A stretch of 64,000 bases of DNA. Origin: Rhipicephalus microplus. Lineage: Eukaryota; Arthropoda; Arachnida; Ixodida; Ixodidae. How positions within the stretch are numbered: the first letter of the stretch is position 1; each line of letters opens with the position of its first letter. A program made the translations under genes and the position numbers. A model generated the notes under the pieces. The model saw only the letters and a program-made list of their open reading frames with translations. It was not told where the DNA came from and did not search any database. The stretch covers positions 77,355,000-77,418,999 of the forward strand of contig NC_134700.1 in the NCBI RefSeq assembly GCF_043290135.1, written 5' to 3'. This document shows, one piece after another, positions 1 to 9,842 of the stretch.

Positions 1-433
1 GGTGCTGCTGATCCCAATCGAAGCTCCTGGGGCTGATTTTTGCGTCGCTGCTTTGATCGGCTGCGTGAGCCACGACGTTTCGAGGTTGGACTGGTACTGC
101 GGGAGCGGGTGTCGCTAGGCTTCACCTCCTGGCGTTCCGGATGAGCATCTTGCGTGGAAATCATGGTTGAGAGGTACTGTTGTCGTTGGAGCTTAGCTTT
201 TTCTTGGCGACAATAAATGAGAAGGCAAGGTGTCTGGTAGCGTTGAGTACAGGTTTTGTCACCTGTCTGGCGGGCTTGGCCACACAGGAGACACTTGAGG
301 GTGCATGGATGAGCAGTAGCAGGGTTGGCTGTGCCACACAGCGTGCAGATTACAGCATTTGGTTTGGGGCAGACATCCGAGGGGTGACCGACTGCCCCGC
401 TTTGTCGCAGACTTCGGTGCGCTTCTTATGTAG
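1..433 (-). pseudogene. LINE ORF1 fragment with zinc knuckles (partial, runs off window start)
   Basis: On the minus strand, one frame starting near 405 stays open to the window edge. It encodes gag-like zinc knuckles (GAVGHPSDVCPKP, then CTLCG and CLLCG spacings) followed by a basic Ser/Arg-rich tail. This layout matches the ORF1 of the intact I-like LINE at 2917-4671 but the sequence is clearly a different copy. The first knuckle cysteine (EVCDK) lies in another frame, so a one-base deletion near 395 breaks the ORF. The fragment is cut on its upstream side by the LTR at 434. I infer a dead I-like LINE that served as target for the LTR element. Confidence 0.7.
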
Positions 434-901
434 TGTTAGGAATTTGCTGTGTCGCGACGGTAGCGGTGGCAGGAGCGGCGAGCAGTCGAGCGGACTTCGC
501 TGAAGCCTTTGCCCGAAGGCGAAGCAGGGAGGCAATCCGTTTTGAAAACAGCAACAAGAAGGAGCGTTTACTGTAGCAGGTTGTCGTTTGTACAGAGCCG
601 GCCAGCACGACAACGTCGGCTGGGGCAAATCCCCTAAACATGGGGCCGGCACGGCCTTAAATAACGTTTTGGTCTTTTCTGCGAGACCAGTTCCCTGGAA
701 CGCCACAGTGGCTCGGCTGAGGAGACGCAGCCATACCCGGAACTGCAAGGTGGTTTGGCGGAGGAAGCGACGTTATCCCCGGAACTGCACGGCTCTTCTG
801 CACGGAAAGCGGGGCGCTGGGAGGGGGGAGACAGTTCGTCGGAACAGCGCTCGATCTCGTGAGACCTGCTCCCGAACTAGGAAAATGTCTGTGGCATAAC
901 A
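434..901 (-). repeat. 3' LTR of the gag-only LTR retrotransposon
   Basis: The segment starts TGTTAGG and ends CATAACA on the plus strand, so it has TGTTA/TAACA ends. Positions 434-738 match 9537-9842 almost base for base. Read on the minus strand it has a TATTTAA box (plus about 656-664). It is bordered at 902-916 by a G-rich polypurine-like tract (GGCGGCGGGGG on the minus strand). It contains about three and a half diverged 42-bp tandem units from 697 onward, of which only the first is present in the other LTR copy. Confidence 0.7.
697..840. repeat. Diverged tandem repeat, 42-bp unit, inside the LTR
   Basis: Units begin with GGAAC at 697, 739 and 781, with a further GGAAC at 841. The first two are exactly 42 bp; the third is expanded to 60 bp. 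They lie in what would be U3 of the minus-strand LTR. The copy at 9537-9842 ends after one unit. Confidence 0.6.
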
Positions 902-2134
902 GCACCCCCGCCGCCAGACAATGCATCCGGAGTTTTGAGCCATCAGCGCGGCTCGGAAGGAGGGATGCTGGTTGACCGTCGGTAGCCGTTCCGCTCTTTC
1001 CACTCGTTGAGACTTTCATAGGCCTGCAGTTCACTGGAACGACGGAGTCGAACACAAAGCGAACCATTCTGGCCAAAGCAAGCACCCTCCAAATGCTGAT
1101 CAAATCTCCAGACCAGCAGAAACAAAATGTTTCCTCCAGATTACGCTGAGCTAATAAATAGCATCACGAGCAACGAATCTCGGGAGGTATACACATTGCC
1201 GACGCTCCTTTACAGTGCATGACACTGCTAAACCAAACAGAATTTTTTTCCGTGAGTGATTCTCGATTGTGACCCGAGCAGATTGGGGACGATCGAAGCT
1301 ACCGAGGTTAACTCAATTTGGCCCCGTATCTACAATTTAGAATACCAAGAACTCCCGAATCGCGCACATTTGCGTCTCCTGCAAGCATAAGATTGTCAAT
1401 TTTAACAAAGTTCGTCCTCCTAGAAGCTCTCACTTCAATGGCCTCAGCCAATTATCATCAAAACAAGAAAAAAAATGCTTGAAAAGTAAGAAACTAAGGA
1501 TGAAAATCAAACTCACGTGCGTTATGCAAAACAAAGTTAAAAGTTAACCTACACTGACGTGCATAATAACACATAATGCTAAACACAGAAGGTATCTTTA
1601 ACAGGGGCTTTTACTATGCCTTCTCTGTTAAAATAAAACACACTGACTGTTACCTTTCGAAATATTATGGAAACAAAATAATCAAACAAACAAATCAATG
1701 TCAGCTTTTTCAATGAGAAGGAAAGTAAAACTTGCAAACATTCTGACGCATTCCTTGCTCAACGGCTGACGACAAAACTAGAAAAGTTATTTTCAAAGCT
1801 GATTACAATATTCATTCTTAGTAACGGCAAGACGGGGGCCCTCTCAGACCAACTCTGGGGAGTCGCGCGCTCCATAGCTTTCGAGGGATCCAGTCTTGAC
1901 AAAGGCACAACGAACAAAGCTGTTTGCCGAACTCGGTAGCACCAACTTTCGACGTACAGCCGCATCTGTCCTGCGTCCTTTACCCCGCCCGTTCGACCCG
2001 TGACCATTTCGCCACGGCGGGGAACAACAGCCAGTGTTACGCCTCAGGCGTAAGCTATGCTTCCCTTCCTGGTTGCCTGTACGCGGCAGTGAAAAATATC
2101 CGACCAGGCGATGATCTCGGTGTCCGCATTTTCC
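902..2134. other. 3' non-coding interior of the LTR element
   Basis: No convincing ORF, RNA gene or protein family is seen. The segment is AT-rich from about 1320 to 1760. By position it is the stretch between the gag remnant and the 3' LTR of the minus-strand retrotransposon. Short ORFs here have no recognisable motifs. Confidence 0.4.
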
Positions 2135-2761
2135 TTAAATGCGGTTTTTCTTGACGCACTTCTCGCCTAATCTCAATCTCCGCGGCAATCTGCACTTCAA
2201 GCTTTTTATAGAGGACCTTTTCACGATCTTACGCCTAGCCCTGAACCTGGCATCTCGACTCACGAAGTCACGGCACTTAACAGCGGCTTTAGCGCGCTTG
2301 GCGCCAGTCGTCTTTACCGCTTTACGCTTACGCCGACGCCTCTTTCTGTTCGAACTTCTCACAATACTGGCAGCCTCGACACACTTACCCACAAGTGTGC
2401 TGCCTTCTTTGTGTGGAGTTGAAGCTCCCGATTTGTTAGCTAGCGTTCCCTCGGGCCCTTTTCTAGCTGTCTCTGCCTGTGACAGAACAGGAGTCCCGAT
2501 GACTTTGAAGCTAACAAGCGCGCTTACAGAGCTTTCCATCGCTGGGGGCCTATTGCTGTAGTGGAAAGCCCTTTTTCTTCGGCCTTCGAAGTCGGCCTCG
2601 TGCGCTCTTTCACGAGCTTTATTCTATAGCGCTTTATGTCGCGCATCCTGCTCAAGCTTTTGTCGACTGCGTCAATCTCTAGCGCCCCGCGATGCGACTT
2701 GTCGTCAAGCTTTTTTCGACGTGATTCATCTTGACCATGTGCGCTGCGAAGCGGCTCCGTT
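2135..2761 (-). pseudogene. C-terminal part of LTR-element gag, downstream of LINE insertion
   Basis: Minus-strand reading continues the charged Arg/Lys/Glu-rich gag interrupted at 8292. It first runs in the frame ending near 2524 and then in an overlapping frame (2539-2135) rich in basic runs such as RKRRRRKRK. The change of frame near 2530 and the lack of any enzyme domain suggest decay. The junction carries the 12-bp sequence TCCAGCGCTTTA that is repeated at 8281-8292, which shows that the two gag halves were once contiguous. Confidence 0.55.
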
Positions 2762-2773
2762 TCCAGCGCTTTA
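2762..2773. repeat. Left target-site duplication of the I-like LINE
   Basis: TCCAGCGCTTTA here is identical to 8281-8292 and directly borders the LINE on both sides. Confidence 0.9.
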
Positions 2774-2916
2774 GGTTTTTTTTTTACGGCCACTTCTTCG
2801 TTCGCCCATGTGGAGCCTTCGCTACCTCTAGCGTCCAGTAGAGGAGCGGCGGCGCGACGCCGGGAGACGCTCGCCCGAAGACGACAACCACGGCGTTGCC
2901 GCGGTTGCTGACGGCT

Positions 2917-4671
2917 ATGGACTCGACTGGGGAGTCGCAAACAGCGTCCGTACGACAATCCGAACCAGGTTTGGGTGAAGAAGTCATGGACTTTGCCGCG
3001 CAAAACCGGGATGAAGCAGCACTGCCTGGGAACTGCAACGCGGCGTCCACGCACGCCGCCGCAGATTTTTCCGCCCCAACGGAGACCGACCGCACAGAGG
3101 AGGGATGGCAAATATCCCAATCGCTCAGAGCGAAGAAGAAACAGGCGAAGGAGCGGAAATTTCAACAAGGAGGGGACTTCTCCGCAGGCAGCAGACCTAC
3201 GACGGACAACCAGCCAAAGCGCCGGGGTCGACCTACAAGACGGAGGCCCCCAGCACTACCCAAGGACGATCTGAAAGTAGTCTTCCGACCTCACCAGGGA
3301 CTGCCTCTGAAGAATGTGACCACCCAAGCGATCTCCGACGCTATAGTGGAGGCTTGCCAAGGAAAAGTCAGGTGGGATCAGTTTATTCTTCGCATCCGAC
3401 CGGGGTCCAACATTGCGCTAGCGTCGACTCCAGACACGACCGTCGCAATGGCGATGAGAGGCGTCACGTCTTTGAATATCAACGGAAGACCACACCCGGT
3501 CAACGTCTACGTTACGGCAGGTGAAGGAACCAAAAAAGGTGTTATTCACGGTATAGAGCCGCACACCCCGTCTGAGACCATCAAAGCGAGCATCCGTTTT
3601 CGCACCCAGAGCGTGACGCTGGTCGACGCTCGGATGTTGGGAGACTCTCAGAGTGCCGTCTTGACTTTCTTCGGGGAAATTCTACCAAGATATGTTTACT
3701 ACAGAGGAGGTGAGAAGGAGTGTATTCCTTTTCGTAACACCGTCCAATTCTGCCGGGCGTGTGGGGCGGTTGGCCACCGCACCGACGTGTGTCCGCAGCC
3801 AGACTCACCCGTGTGCCATACCTGTGGAATGCGCAACCCCGAAGTAAACCATAATTGCACTCCTACATGCGCAATTTGCACGGGAAACCATATCACTGGA
3901 GACCGCAGTTGTCTGAAACGCCTCAAGCCTATTCGCAAGCAAGCAGCGAAACCACCCAAAAAACCACACAAGCCAGCCCCTCGCTGGTTTCAGTCGGAGG
4001 AAGAGGAATCAGAATGGGAGTACGGACGAGGCGGGACCCGAAAGAGCCGTTCCAGAACCCGCACGCCGTCGAAAAACCGTGCCGTGGAGACAGGACAACC
4101 AGGACAGCGGCATCCAAAGTCGACTTCGACGCCGAGAGCAATCTCCCAGGACAATCCGAACGCGCAAGCCCTTCCGAGAAGCAAGCCACCGGGGGCGTGT
4201 CCTGCACATAGCAACCCACAGGCGGACGCGGTAAGCTATGCGCAAGCCGTATCTCCCACTACCAAACATAAACCCGTTACACCAACGATCACAGAACACC
4301 CAGAATACAAGCGGGTAGTAGCTGAAAACAGACAACTTAGAACAGAACTACAGGAGGTTAAGTCTCGAATGGCGCGCCTGGAGTCACTACTAAACCAGTC
4401 GAGCAACACACAAAGCCCGGCGAGCACACCTGTTGTCTCGCAGCCCGTTGCGCAGCCCGTGGCAACGCAACCACCACAAACACCGCCGATAGCGTTCCTA
4501 GTTCAACAAATTCAACTTGTTTTTGCCAAACTAGGCCAGATGGAACGCACCATAAGCGACTTGAGTCAGGCGCAGAATCCTCGCAAGAGATCTTGTCAGA
4601 GCCCGGGTGCCCCCACCAGACAACCTAAAGAAAGTGGAATAACAGATTCCGAGAATACCAATCATGGCTAG
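2917..4671 (+). CDS. LINE ORF1: gag-like nucleic-acid-binding protein with CCHC knuckles
   Basis: The first ATG in the frame is at 2917, giving 584 aa; the frame is open further upstream but only with a TTG. ORF1 proteins of this group coat the element RNA and act as chaperones. The N-terminal third is basic (an RRGRPTRRRPP stretch). Three zinc knuckles lie at about residues 279-332: CRACGAVGHRTDVC, then CHTCGMRNPEVNHNC, then CAICTGNHITGDRSC. A Ser/Arg/Pro-rich linker follows, then a probable coiled coil at about 463-493 (heptad-like Leu spacing) and a Gln/Pro-rich tail. The stop codon overlaps the ORF2 start within ATGGCTAG (4664-4671), which suggests coupled termination and re-initiation. 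No lesion is seen. Confidence 0.9.
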   Translation: MDSTGESQTASVRQSEPGLGEEVMDFAAQNRDEAALPGNCNAASTHAAADFSAPTETDRTEEGWQISQSLRAKKKQAKERKFQQGGDFSAGSRPTTDNQPKRRGRPTRRRPPALPKDDLKVVFRPHQGLPLKNVTTQAISDAIVEACQGKVRWDQFILRIRPGSNIALASTPDTTVAMAMRGVTSLNINGRPHPVNVYVTAGEGTKKGVIHGIEPHTPSETIKASIRFRTQSVTLVDARMLGDSQSAVLTFFGEILPRYVYYRGGEKECIPFRNTVQFCRACGAVGHRTDVCPQPDSPVCHTCGMRNPEVNHNCTPTCAICTGNHITGDRSCLKRLKPIRKQAAKPPKKPHKPAPRWFQSEEEESEWEYGRGGTRKSRSRTRTPSKNRAVETGQPGQRHPKSTSTPRAISQDNPNAQALPRSKPPGACPAHSNPQADAVSYAQAVSPTTKHKPVTPTITEHPEYKRVVAENRQLRTELQEVKSRMARLESLLNQSSNTQSPASTPVVSQPVAQPVATQPPQTPPIAFLVQQIQLVFAKLGQMERTISDLSQAQNPRKRSCQSPGAPTRQPKESGITDSENTNHG

Positions 4672-7600
4672 ACACCGTAACAATAAAAAGACCGAGCAAA
4701 CGGAAATATGGCAGTGGAACTGCTGCTCATTGAGAACAAAACTTGAAAATTTCAAACAATTTATTGGAGCATCTCCAATCCCTCCTGATATAATCTGCCT
4801 TCAGGAAGTAGGCAAATTTCAGATAAATCTGAGAGGGTACATAAGACATGTTAACCCAAAGTACCCACAAGTGGCGACATTTACCAAAAAAGATATCGCA
4901 TTGAGTGTCAGCTACGTGAGCAATGAGGCAGTGCAACACCAGATAATAACAGTGTGGCCCAAAAAACGTGGAGGACCAAAAACAGTGGGGGTCAATATAT
5001 ATAGCCCACCTAAGGAGAGACGAGCCGACTTTGAGAACATTATAGCACATGCGATGGGTTTATTGAAAGAGAAAGACAGGTTAGTTATCATGGGGGATTT
5101 TAATGCGCCACACAGAAATTGGGGATATAAGCAGGACAGCCCTAAGGGCAAACTCCTTGTAGACCTTGTTGAACGGTATGATCTCTGCCAACTTACACAA
5201 CCAGACCTACCGACACGGGTCGGGAATAGCTTAACAAAAGACACGTCACCGGACTTAACGTTTACAAATTCTGAAGGAAACGTCTCATGGGCGCACCTCG
5301 GAGAAAACTTGGGAAGCGACCACTACATTCTCGGAATAACTATTAATGCCGCCACGACAAGAAGAATGGGGAAAGCGACAATATCTGATTGGAACAAATT
5401 TAGGGAGAACGTAGGAGACCAAGGGGAAATAATAGATCTAGGTAACTGGGTGACACAGATAAAGGAGGCACACAGGAAAGTGACAAAGGAAATAGAAACA
5501 AGCGTGGAAATCCCAGCAGTCGACAAGCACCTGCTACATTTGTGGGACGCGCGGAGAAGCCTCACAAAGCGATGGCGGAAGCAAAAGCTTAATCGCAAAT
5601 TGAAGATAAGGATAGCTCAGTTGTCACAGGAAGCCAATGACTACGCACGTCAACTAAATAAAAGTAACTGGAGGCAATTTAGTAACTCACTTAGAGGGAC
5701 GTTAGGAACCAAAAAGGCCTGGCACATCCTGAGGAGTATGATCGATCCAGGGGCAACAAAAACAATGACGAACAGGGCTTTAAGAATTCTGGAGAATGAA
5801 TTTAAAGGTAACGATGACGCACTTATCTACGAAGTCAAGAAATTATATGTCGGACAAGACGCATGTGAAGTGGTACATGGCAAATATGCAGGAAAAGAAC
5901 AACCAGAGTTAGACGCTCCCATAACATTTGAAGAGGTTTATGCGGCGGCCCAGTCTTTCAAAAAGAATACCGCCCCAGGACGAGACAAAATAACAAACTC
6001 TATGCTTAGAAATTTGAGTGATGCGGCCCTTCGACGAATCACGGATTTCTTTAATGAAAAGATATGGGTAGATGGAGGAAACCTTCCAGTAGAATGGAAG
6101 GACTCAAACATCATGTTAATACCAAAACCAGGGAAACCAAGAGATATTAAGAACCTCCGACCAATCTCCCTTACCTCATGCTTGGGTAAGCTTTTTGAAA
6201 AAATAATATTGACTAGATTGACAGACTATGTAGAGAGAGAGGGTCTGCTACCGGTGAATATGTTCGGTTTCCGACCACATGTATCAGCCCAGGATGTTTT
6301 CCTGCTGTTGCAAAATGACGTCATGAACCCAAACAGAGGTTCAAGCGACGAATTCGTACTAGCACTAGATATCAAGAAAGCATTCGATACAATATCACAC
6401 AAGGTGATAATGGAAGGCCTCGAATTGATTAACTGCGGCCAACGAATATATGAGTATGTCCGGTCATTTCTGACAAGCAGGAAAGCTACCATTTCTTTAG
6501 GCTCGGTTAAATCTGAAACCTTCGACTACCCAAATAGAGGCACCCCCCAGGGAGCCATGCTATCCCCGATACTATTTAATATCGGCCTGAGAAAGCTCGC
6601 ATGTGAGCTGGAAAATATAAAAGGTCTAGGAGCAGCTCTTTACGCAGACGATGTCACCTTATGGACAAAGGGTGGCTCTTATGCGGACAAAGAAAACGCC
6701 CTCCAGGAGGCAGTAGATAAAATACAAGCTTTCGTGACAGCTGCAGGAATGCAATGCTCGCCGGAAAAAACTGAAATGGTTAGAATTAGGGCAAGATACG
6801 CAAAGAAAAAGGACTTAATACCGGTAGCAGTACTGCTGGATGGGAGACAAATCAGGGAGGCAGATGTAATACGCGTGCTTGGCATGTGGATACAAGGAAA
6901 TTCGGGAACGTCACACACACTACAAAGGCTACGGGGAACCACGGCGAATGTGGCCCGGATGATCAGGCGGATAGCAAATAGCGAAATGGGACTAGAGGAG
7001 AAAGAAACCATTGCACTCGTTCATGCATTTGTGATCACCCGAGTTACGTACGCGCTACCGTACCAGACAATGACAAACCAGGAGACAAAGCAAATAAACA
7101 CAATAATAAGGAAAGCATTCAAAGCAGCATTGGGGATTCCGGAAAATGCCAAAACCGAGAGGGTAGAGAAATTGGGCATATACAATACCTTTGAGGAGTA
7201 TGCGAATGCGGTGCTTTTATCTCAAAAGGAAAGGTTCAATTCAAGCTATCATGGGAGAAGAATTCTGGAAAAGATGGGATATACATTGCGACCGTTATAT
7301 TGTGACGAGGAAACGGTGCTAATAGATGCGGAAAAACGCACACATTTAACTGTAGCGCCTATTCCCAGAAATATGCATCCGACGTATCACGCAGGAAGGA
7401 GGAAAGCGAGAGCAGACTCCTTACGCAACGCATTTCAGAATAGCTCAGAAGCCGTCTTTACAGACGTAAGTAAAGCGAGCAGAGGGTCACATGTAGTGGC
7501 AATTGTAGCACAAAATCACACCACAATGGCGTCGGTTAAAACTTGTTTCACACGAGTGGCAGAGGCGGCAGCAATAGCCATAGCCATATCCAACGCAGAA

Positions 7601-8215
7601 ATCAGGGGAGAATCAGTGGTTGTGCTCTCCGATTCACAGGCGGCATGCCGAATGTTTCTCCGAGGAACGCTACCTAAAATAGCGTATAAATTTTTGAATA
7701 AACCCATAACAGGAGACCATCACATTGTATGGTGTCCTGCTCACGAAGGTTTGGAGGGGAACGTCGTGGCAGACCGTATAGCTCGAGGCATCACCAACCG
7801 AGCGACGGCAGGCCACGACGTTGAACCTCTTTCCAATTCGCGTGACATCCTCCTCCAACAAAGGAAACAACGAAAGGAATATGGGCTTCCACATAAGGAC
7901 TTGGATAGCCAGCAAAGCAGGGATTGGAGACGAATACAAACCAATAGCTTTCCCAATTTGTACCATCTAAGTAGAATATATCCCGCAAGATATAAAGACA
8001 CCTGTCCGTGGTGTTCACAAGTACCAACACTCAGCCACATAACATGGGAGTGCACCCAGAGGCCCACACACATCGACAGCCCACACATCACGAAGCAACC
8101 ACACATGCTTCACAGGCAGTGGGAGGCATGGCTTGCGGACGAGGACAAGCAGAGCCAAATAGCTTTGCTTGACCAGGTCCAGCGAGCCGCTCGTGCCAGC
8201 GGAGCCCTGGACTGA
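4664..8215 (+). CDS. LINE ORF2: AP endonuclease, reverse transcriptase, RNase H
   Basis: This is a 1183-aa polyprotein starting at ATG 4664. It carries out target-primed reverse transcription. The APE-type endonuclease fills about residues 10-230, with WQWNCCS, LQEVG, GDFNAPH (Asp145) and GSDHY near 218. The RT domain has LIPKPGKP, RPISL, GFRPH, ALDIKKAFD, GTPQGAMLSP and the catalytic YADD at 660-663. An RNase H domain has all four acidic residues in order: Asp934 (FTDVSKA), Glu967, Asp990 (SDSQAA) and Asp1037. A C-terminal CPWCSQVPTLSHITWEC motif (C-x2-C-x7-H-x4-C) is typical for these proteins. No stop or frameshift is seen, so activity is plausible. Its 8-nt overlap with ORF1 sets its translation context. 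Confidence 0.93.
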   Translation: MARHRNNKKTEQTEIWQWNCCSLRTKLENFKQFIGASPIPPDIICLQEVGKFQINLRGYIRHVNPKYPQVATFTKKDIALSVSYVSNEAVQHQIITVWPKKRGGPKTVGVNIYSPPKERRADFENIIAHAMGLLKEKDRLVIMGDFNAPHRNWGYKQDSPKGKLLVDLVERYDLCQLTQPDLPTRVGNSLTKDTSPDLTFTNSEGNVSWAHLGENLGSDHYILGITINAATTRRMGKATISDWNKFRENVGDQGEIIDLGNWVTQIKEAHRKVTKEIETSVEIPAVDKHLLHLWDARRSLTKRWRKQKLNRKLKIRIAQLSQEANDYARQLNKSNWRQFSNSLRGTLGTKKAWHILRSMIDPGATKTMTNRALRILENEFKGNDDALIYEVKKLYVGQDACEVVHGKYAGKEQPELDAPITFEEVYAAAQSFKKNTAPGRDKITNSMLRNLSDAALRRITDFFNEKIWVDGGNLPVEWKDSNIMLIPKPGKPRDIKNLRPISLTSCLGKLFEKIILTRLTDYVEREGLLPVNMFGFRPHVSAQDVFLLLQNDVMNPNRGSSDEFVLALDIKKAFDTISHKVIMEGLELINCGQRIYEYVRSFLTSRKATISLGSVKSETFDYPNRGTPQGAMLSPILFNIGLRKLACELENIKGLGAALYADDVTLWTKGGSYADKENALQEAVDKIQAFVTAAGMQCSPEKTEMVRIRARYAKKKDLIPVAVLLDGRQIREADVIRVLGMWIQGNSGTSHTLQRLRGTTANVARMIRRIANSEMGLEEKETIALVHAFVITRVTYALPYQTMTNQETKQINTIIRKAFKAALGIPENAKTERVEKLGIYNTFEEYANAVLLSQKERFNSSYHGRRILEKMGYTLRPLYCDEETVLIDAEKRTHLTVAPIPRNMHPTYHAGRRKARADSLRNAFQNSSEAVFTDVSKASRGSHVVAIVAQNHTTMASVKTCFTRVAEAAAIAIAISNAEIRGESVVVLSDSQAACRMFLRGTLPKIAYKFLNKPITGDHHIVWCPAHEGLEGNVVADRIARGITNRATAGHDVEPLSNSRDILLQQRKQRKEYGLPHKDLDSQQSRDWRRIQTNSFPNLYHLSRIYPARYKDTCPWCSQVPTLSHITWECTQRPTHIDSPHITKQPHMLHRQWEAWLADEDKQSQIALLDQVQRAARASGALD

Positions 8216-8280
8216 GGGCCCGACCAAACTGCCTGCATTTCAAATTTTTTTTTCTGAATAAAGTTTCTTCCTCCTCCTCC

Positions 8281-8292
8281 TCCAGCGCTTTA
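8281..8292. repeat. Right target-site duplication of the I-like LINE
   Basis: TCCAGCGCTTTA, identical to 2762-2773. Confidence 0.9.
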
Positions 8293-9092
8293 CGGTGCAC
8301 CTCCTCGTCCTTAGCTATGCGATGGGCCTCGCCTCTAAACTCCTCGCGATGCACCTTAGCGTCTGGCTCTCTCCGACGCACTTCGGTGTCTTGCACCTTG
8401 TGACGGGCCTCAACGTCAGATGTCTCGCGACTTTCCTCATCCTGAAGCGCTGCGCGACGGGCCCCCATCGCTTTACTGCGCGCGTCGTCCTTCAGTGCTC
8501 TACGACGCGCCTCGTCCTCTCGCTCTTTTCGGCGGGCGTCTACCTTTAGCGCCTTACCACGTGCTTCAGCGCTGTTACTATCGCTCTGACTTCCAGCAGG
8601 ACTTCAAATGAAAAAATATTTAATAAAAGCATATGCTTTTAATCTAGCCTGACCAAAATATCCTGCTTCCTCGGAGGGTAAGCAATTCAAAACATGCGCG
8701 ATCTTGCGCGGCAACAACGTGGCGAGCTTCTCCACCAAAAGGTCACGGGTAACACCCACATTACTGCAAACAACTTCAAAATTATCAAGAAAATGCGTGA
8801 TGTTTTCGCCTGTCTAAAAGTTGTGGAGCTGCTGTTTTGCTCGCTCCCACTTAAGTGCTTGAATTTTAAGATCAAGCTCTCTCATTTTGAGAGCATGCTT
8901 TGTCCTTTTTCGTCTCTCCTCGGCCTTCTGCTTTTGCTCACAAATGAGCTCCCAAAACTCGTCAGCCTCATCGGCCGTCACATTCTCTGCCTGCATCACC
9001 TCGAGAATCGCTTCCTTTGTTTTAAAGGATCCGGCGGAAATCCCCATGGCTCCACAAATTTTGAGGAAGTCCTTCACAATGTACGGCTTCAT
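8283..9092 (-). pseudogene. N-terminal part of gag of the LTR retrotransposon
   Basis: ATG at 9092 opens a frame starting MKPYIVKDFLKICGAMGI, a helical SAP-like N-terminus followed by a Glu/Lys/Arg-rich coiled-coil segment to about 8816. After an in-frame TAG the text continues in another frame with a capsid-like segment (FLDNFEVVC, then LPSEEAGYF). Next comes a long stretch of charged repeats (ARRKEREDEARRRALKDD and similar) up to the LINE junction. The order is that of Gypsy-type gags with a capsid domain and a charged linker. The protein would act as the particle coat. It is dead because of the stop, the frameshift and the LINE insertion. Confidence 0.65.
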
Positions 9093-9515
9093 CGCGATCT
9101 CGTCCCTCGTGATGCTCTACTACTGATATTCACCGTACTCCAAAACTAATCTCATTGTTTAAAGTACGTGAACAATAAATTATAGCCAACAAAAAACGCG
9201 AAACACTCTCCTAACATCTGCCTGTGCTAGAGAGGTCTGGCGAAACGAGCAGTAAACGTTGGGCACTCACCCAACCAAAGTAGCTGACGATGGTCCAACT
9301 CGTGGCTGCCGTCGAACAGTGTCGTGGGTGTCCTCGGGTCGTCAGGGATCCGGTCCAACTTGCCAATGTTGAGATCCGAGGTAGCTCGTCCCAGCTTGCC
9401 GAACGATGAGGTGATGGGTAGCGTATACCGGCGTATCCACACGCTGATATCAGGTCGGTCGTGCTTGAGCTTCCAGGGGTCTGATCCGGCGTGCCAAACG
9501 TATTATAGGACATCG
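9093..9515 (-). other. 5' leader of the gag-only LTR element
   Basis: This is the minus-strand stretch between the primer-binding site and the gag ATG. Open frames here have no family features. It probably holds packaging and leader functions; that is inference from position only. Confidence 0.4.
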
Positions 9516-9535
9516 TATCCCGAAGCTGCCAACCA
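9516..9535 (-). promoter_or_regulatory. Putative primer-binding site next to the 5' LTR
   Basis: One base inside the LTR end the minus strand reads TGGTTGGCAGCTTCGGGAT. It begins with TGG and contains TGGCAGCTTCGGGAT, which looks like the complement of a tRNA 3' end (CCA plus acceptor arm). The tRNA was not identified. Confidence 0.5.
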
Positions 9536-9536
9536 C

Positions 9537-9842
9537 TGTTAAGAATTTGCTGTGTCGCGATGGTAGCGGTGGCGAAGAGCGGCGAGCCGTCGAGCGGACT
9601 TCGCCGAAGCCTTTGCCCGAAGGCGAAGCAGGGAGGCAATCCGTTTTGAAAACAGCAACAAGAAGGAGCGTTTACAGTAGCAGGTTGTCGTTTGTACAAA
9701 GCCGGCCAGCACGACAACGTCGGCTGGGGCAAATCCCCTAAACATGGGGCCGGCACGGCCTTAAATAACGTTTTGGTCTTTTCTGCGAGACCAGTTCCCT
9801 AGAACGGCACAGTGGCTCGGCTGAGGAGACGCAGCCATACCC
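9537..9842 (-). repeat. Truncated 5' LTR of the gag-only LTR element
   Basis: This is a near-identical copy of 434-738 with the same TGTTA start on the plus strand. The match stops after CATACCC; beyond that the sequence differs, so about 160 bp of the LTR are missing or replaced. Confidence 0.7.

Larger units (their letters stand above)
2774..8280 (+). mobile_element. Full-length I-superfamily-like non-LTR retrotransposon (LINE)
   Basis: The element is 5507 bp, flanked by perfect 12-bp direct repeats. It starts with GG and a run of ten T. It contains ORF1 (gag-like, CCHC) and ORF2 (endonuclease, RT, RNase H), then a short 3' UTR with AATAAA at 8257-8262 and ends in a TCC repeat instead of poly(A). 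Both ORFs are uninterrupted and all catalytic residues inspected are present. It sits inside the gag of a minus-strand LTR element, so it is younger than that element. The presence of RNase H points to the I/R1/LOA/Tad group; the exact clade would need a tree. Confidence 0.9.
434..9842 (-). mobile_element. Gag-only (non-autonomous) Gypsy-like LTR retrotransposon, split by a LINE
   Basis: On the minus strand the order is: 5' LTR (9842-9537, truncated), primer-binding site, about 440-bp leader, gag starting at 9092, gag continuing at 2761 after the inserted LINE, non-coding 3' part, polypurine tract, 3' LTR (901-434). Without the 5507-bp LINE and its duplicated target the interior is only about 3.1 kb. 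No protease, RT, RNase H or integrase motif is visible in it. The element is therefore either a deletion derivative or a member of a gag-only family that needs enzymes in trans. The 5' LTR is cut at 9842, so no target duplication can be checked. Confidence 0.65.

Noticed and set aside
2524..3168. 214-codon minus-strand ORF as one gene
   Set aside because: It runs across the LINE insertion point at 2773/2774; only the part below 2762 belongs to the gag remnant.
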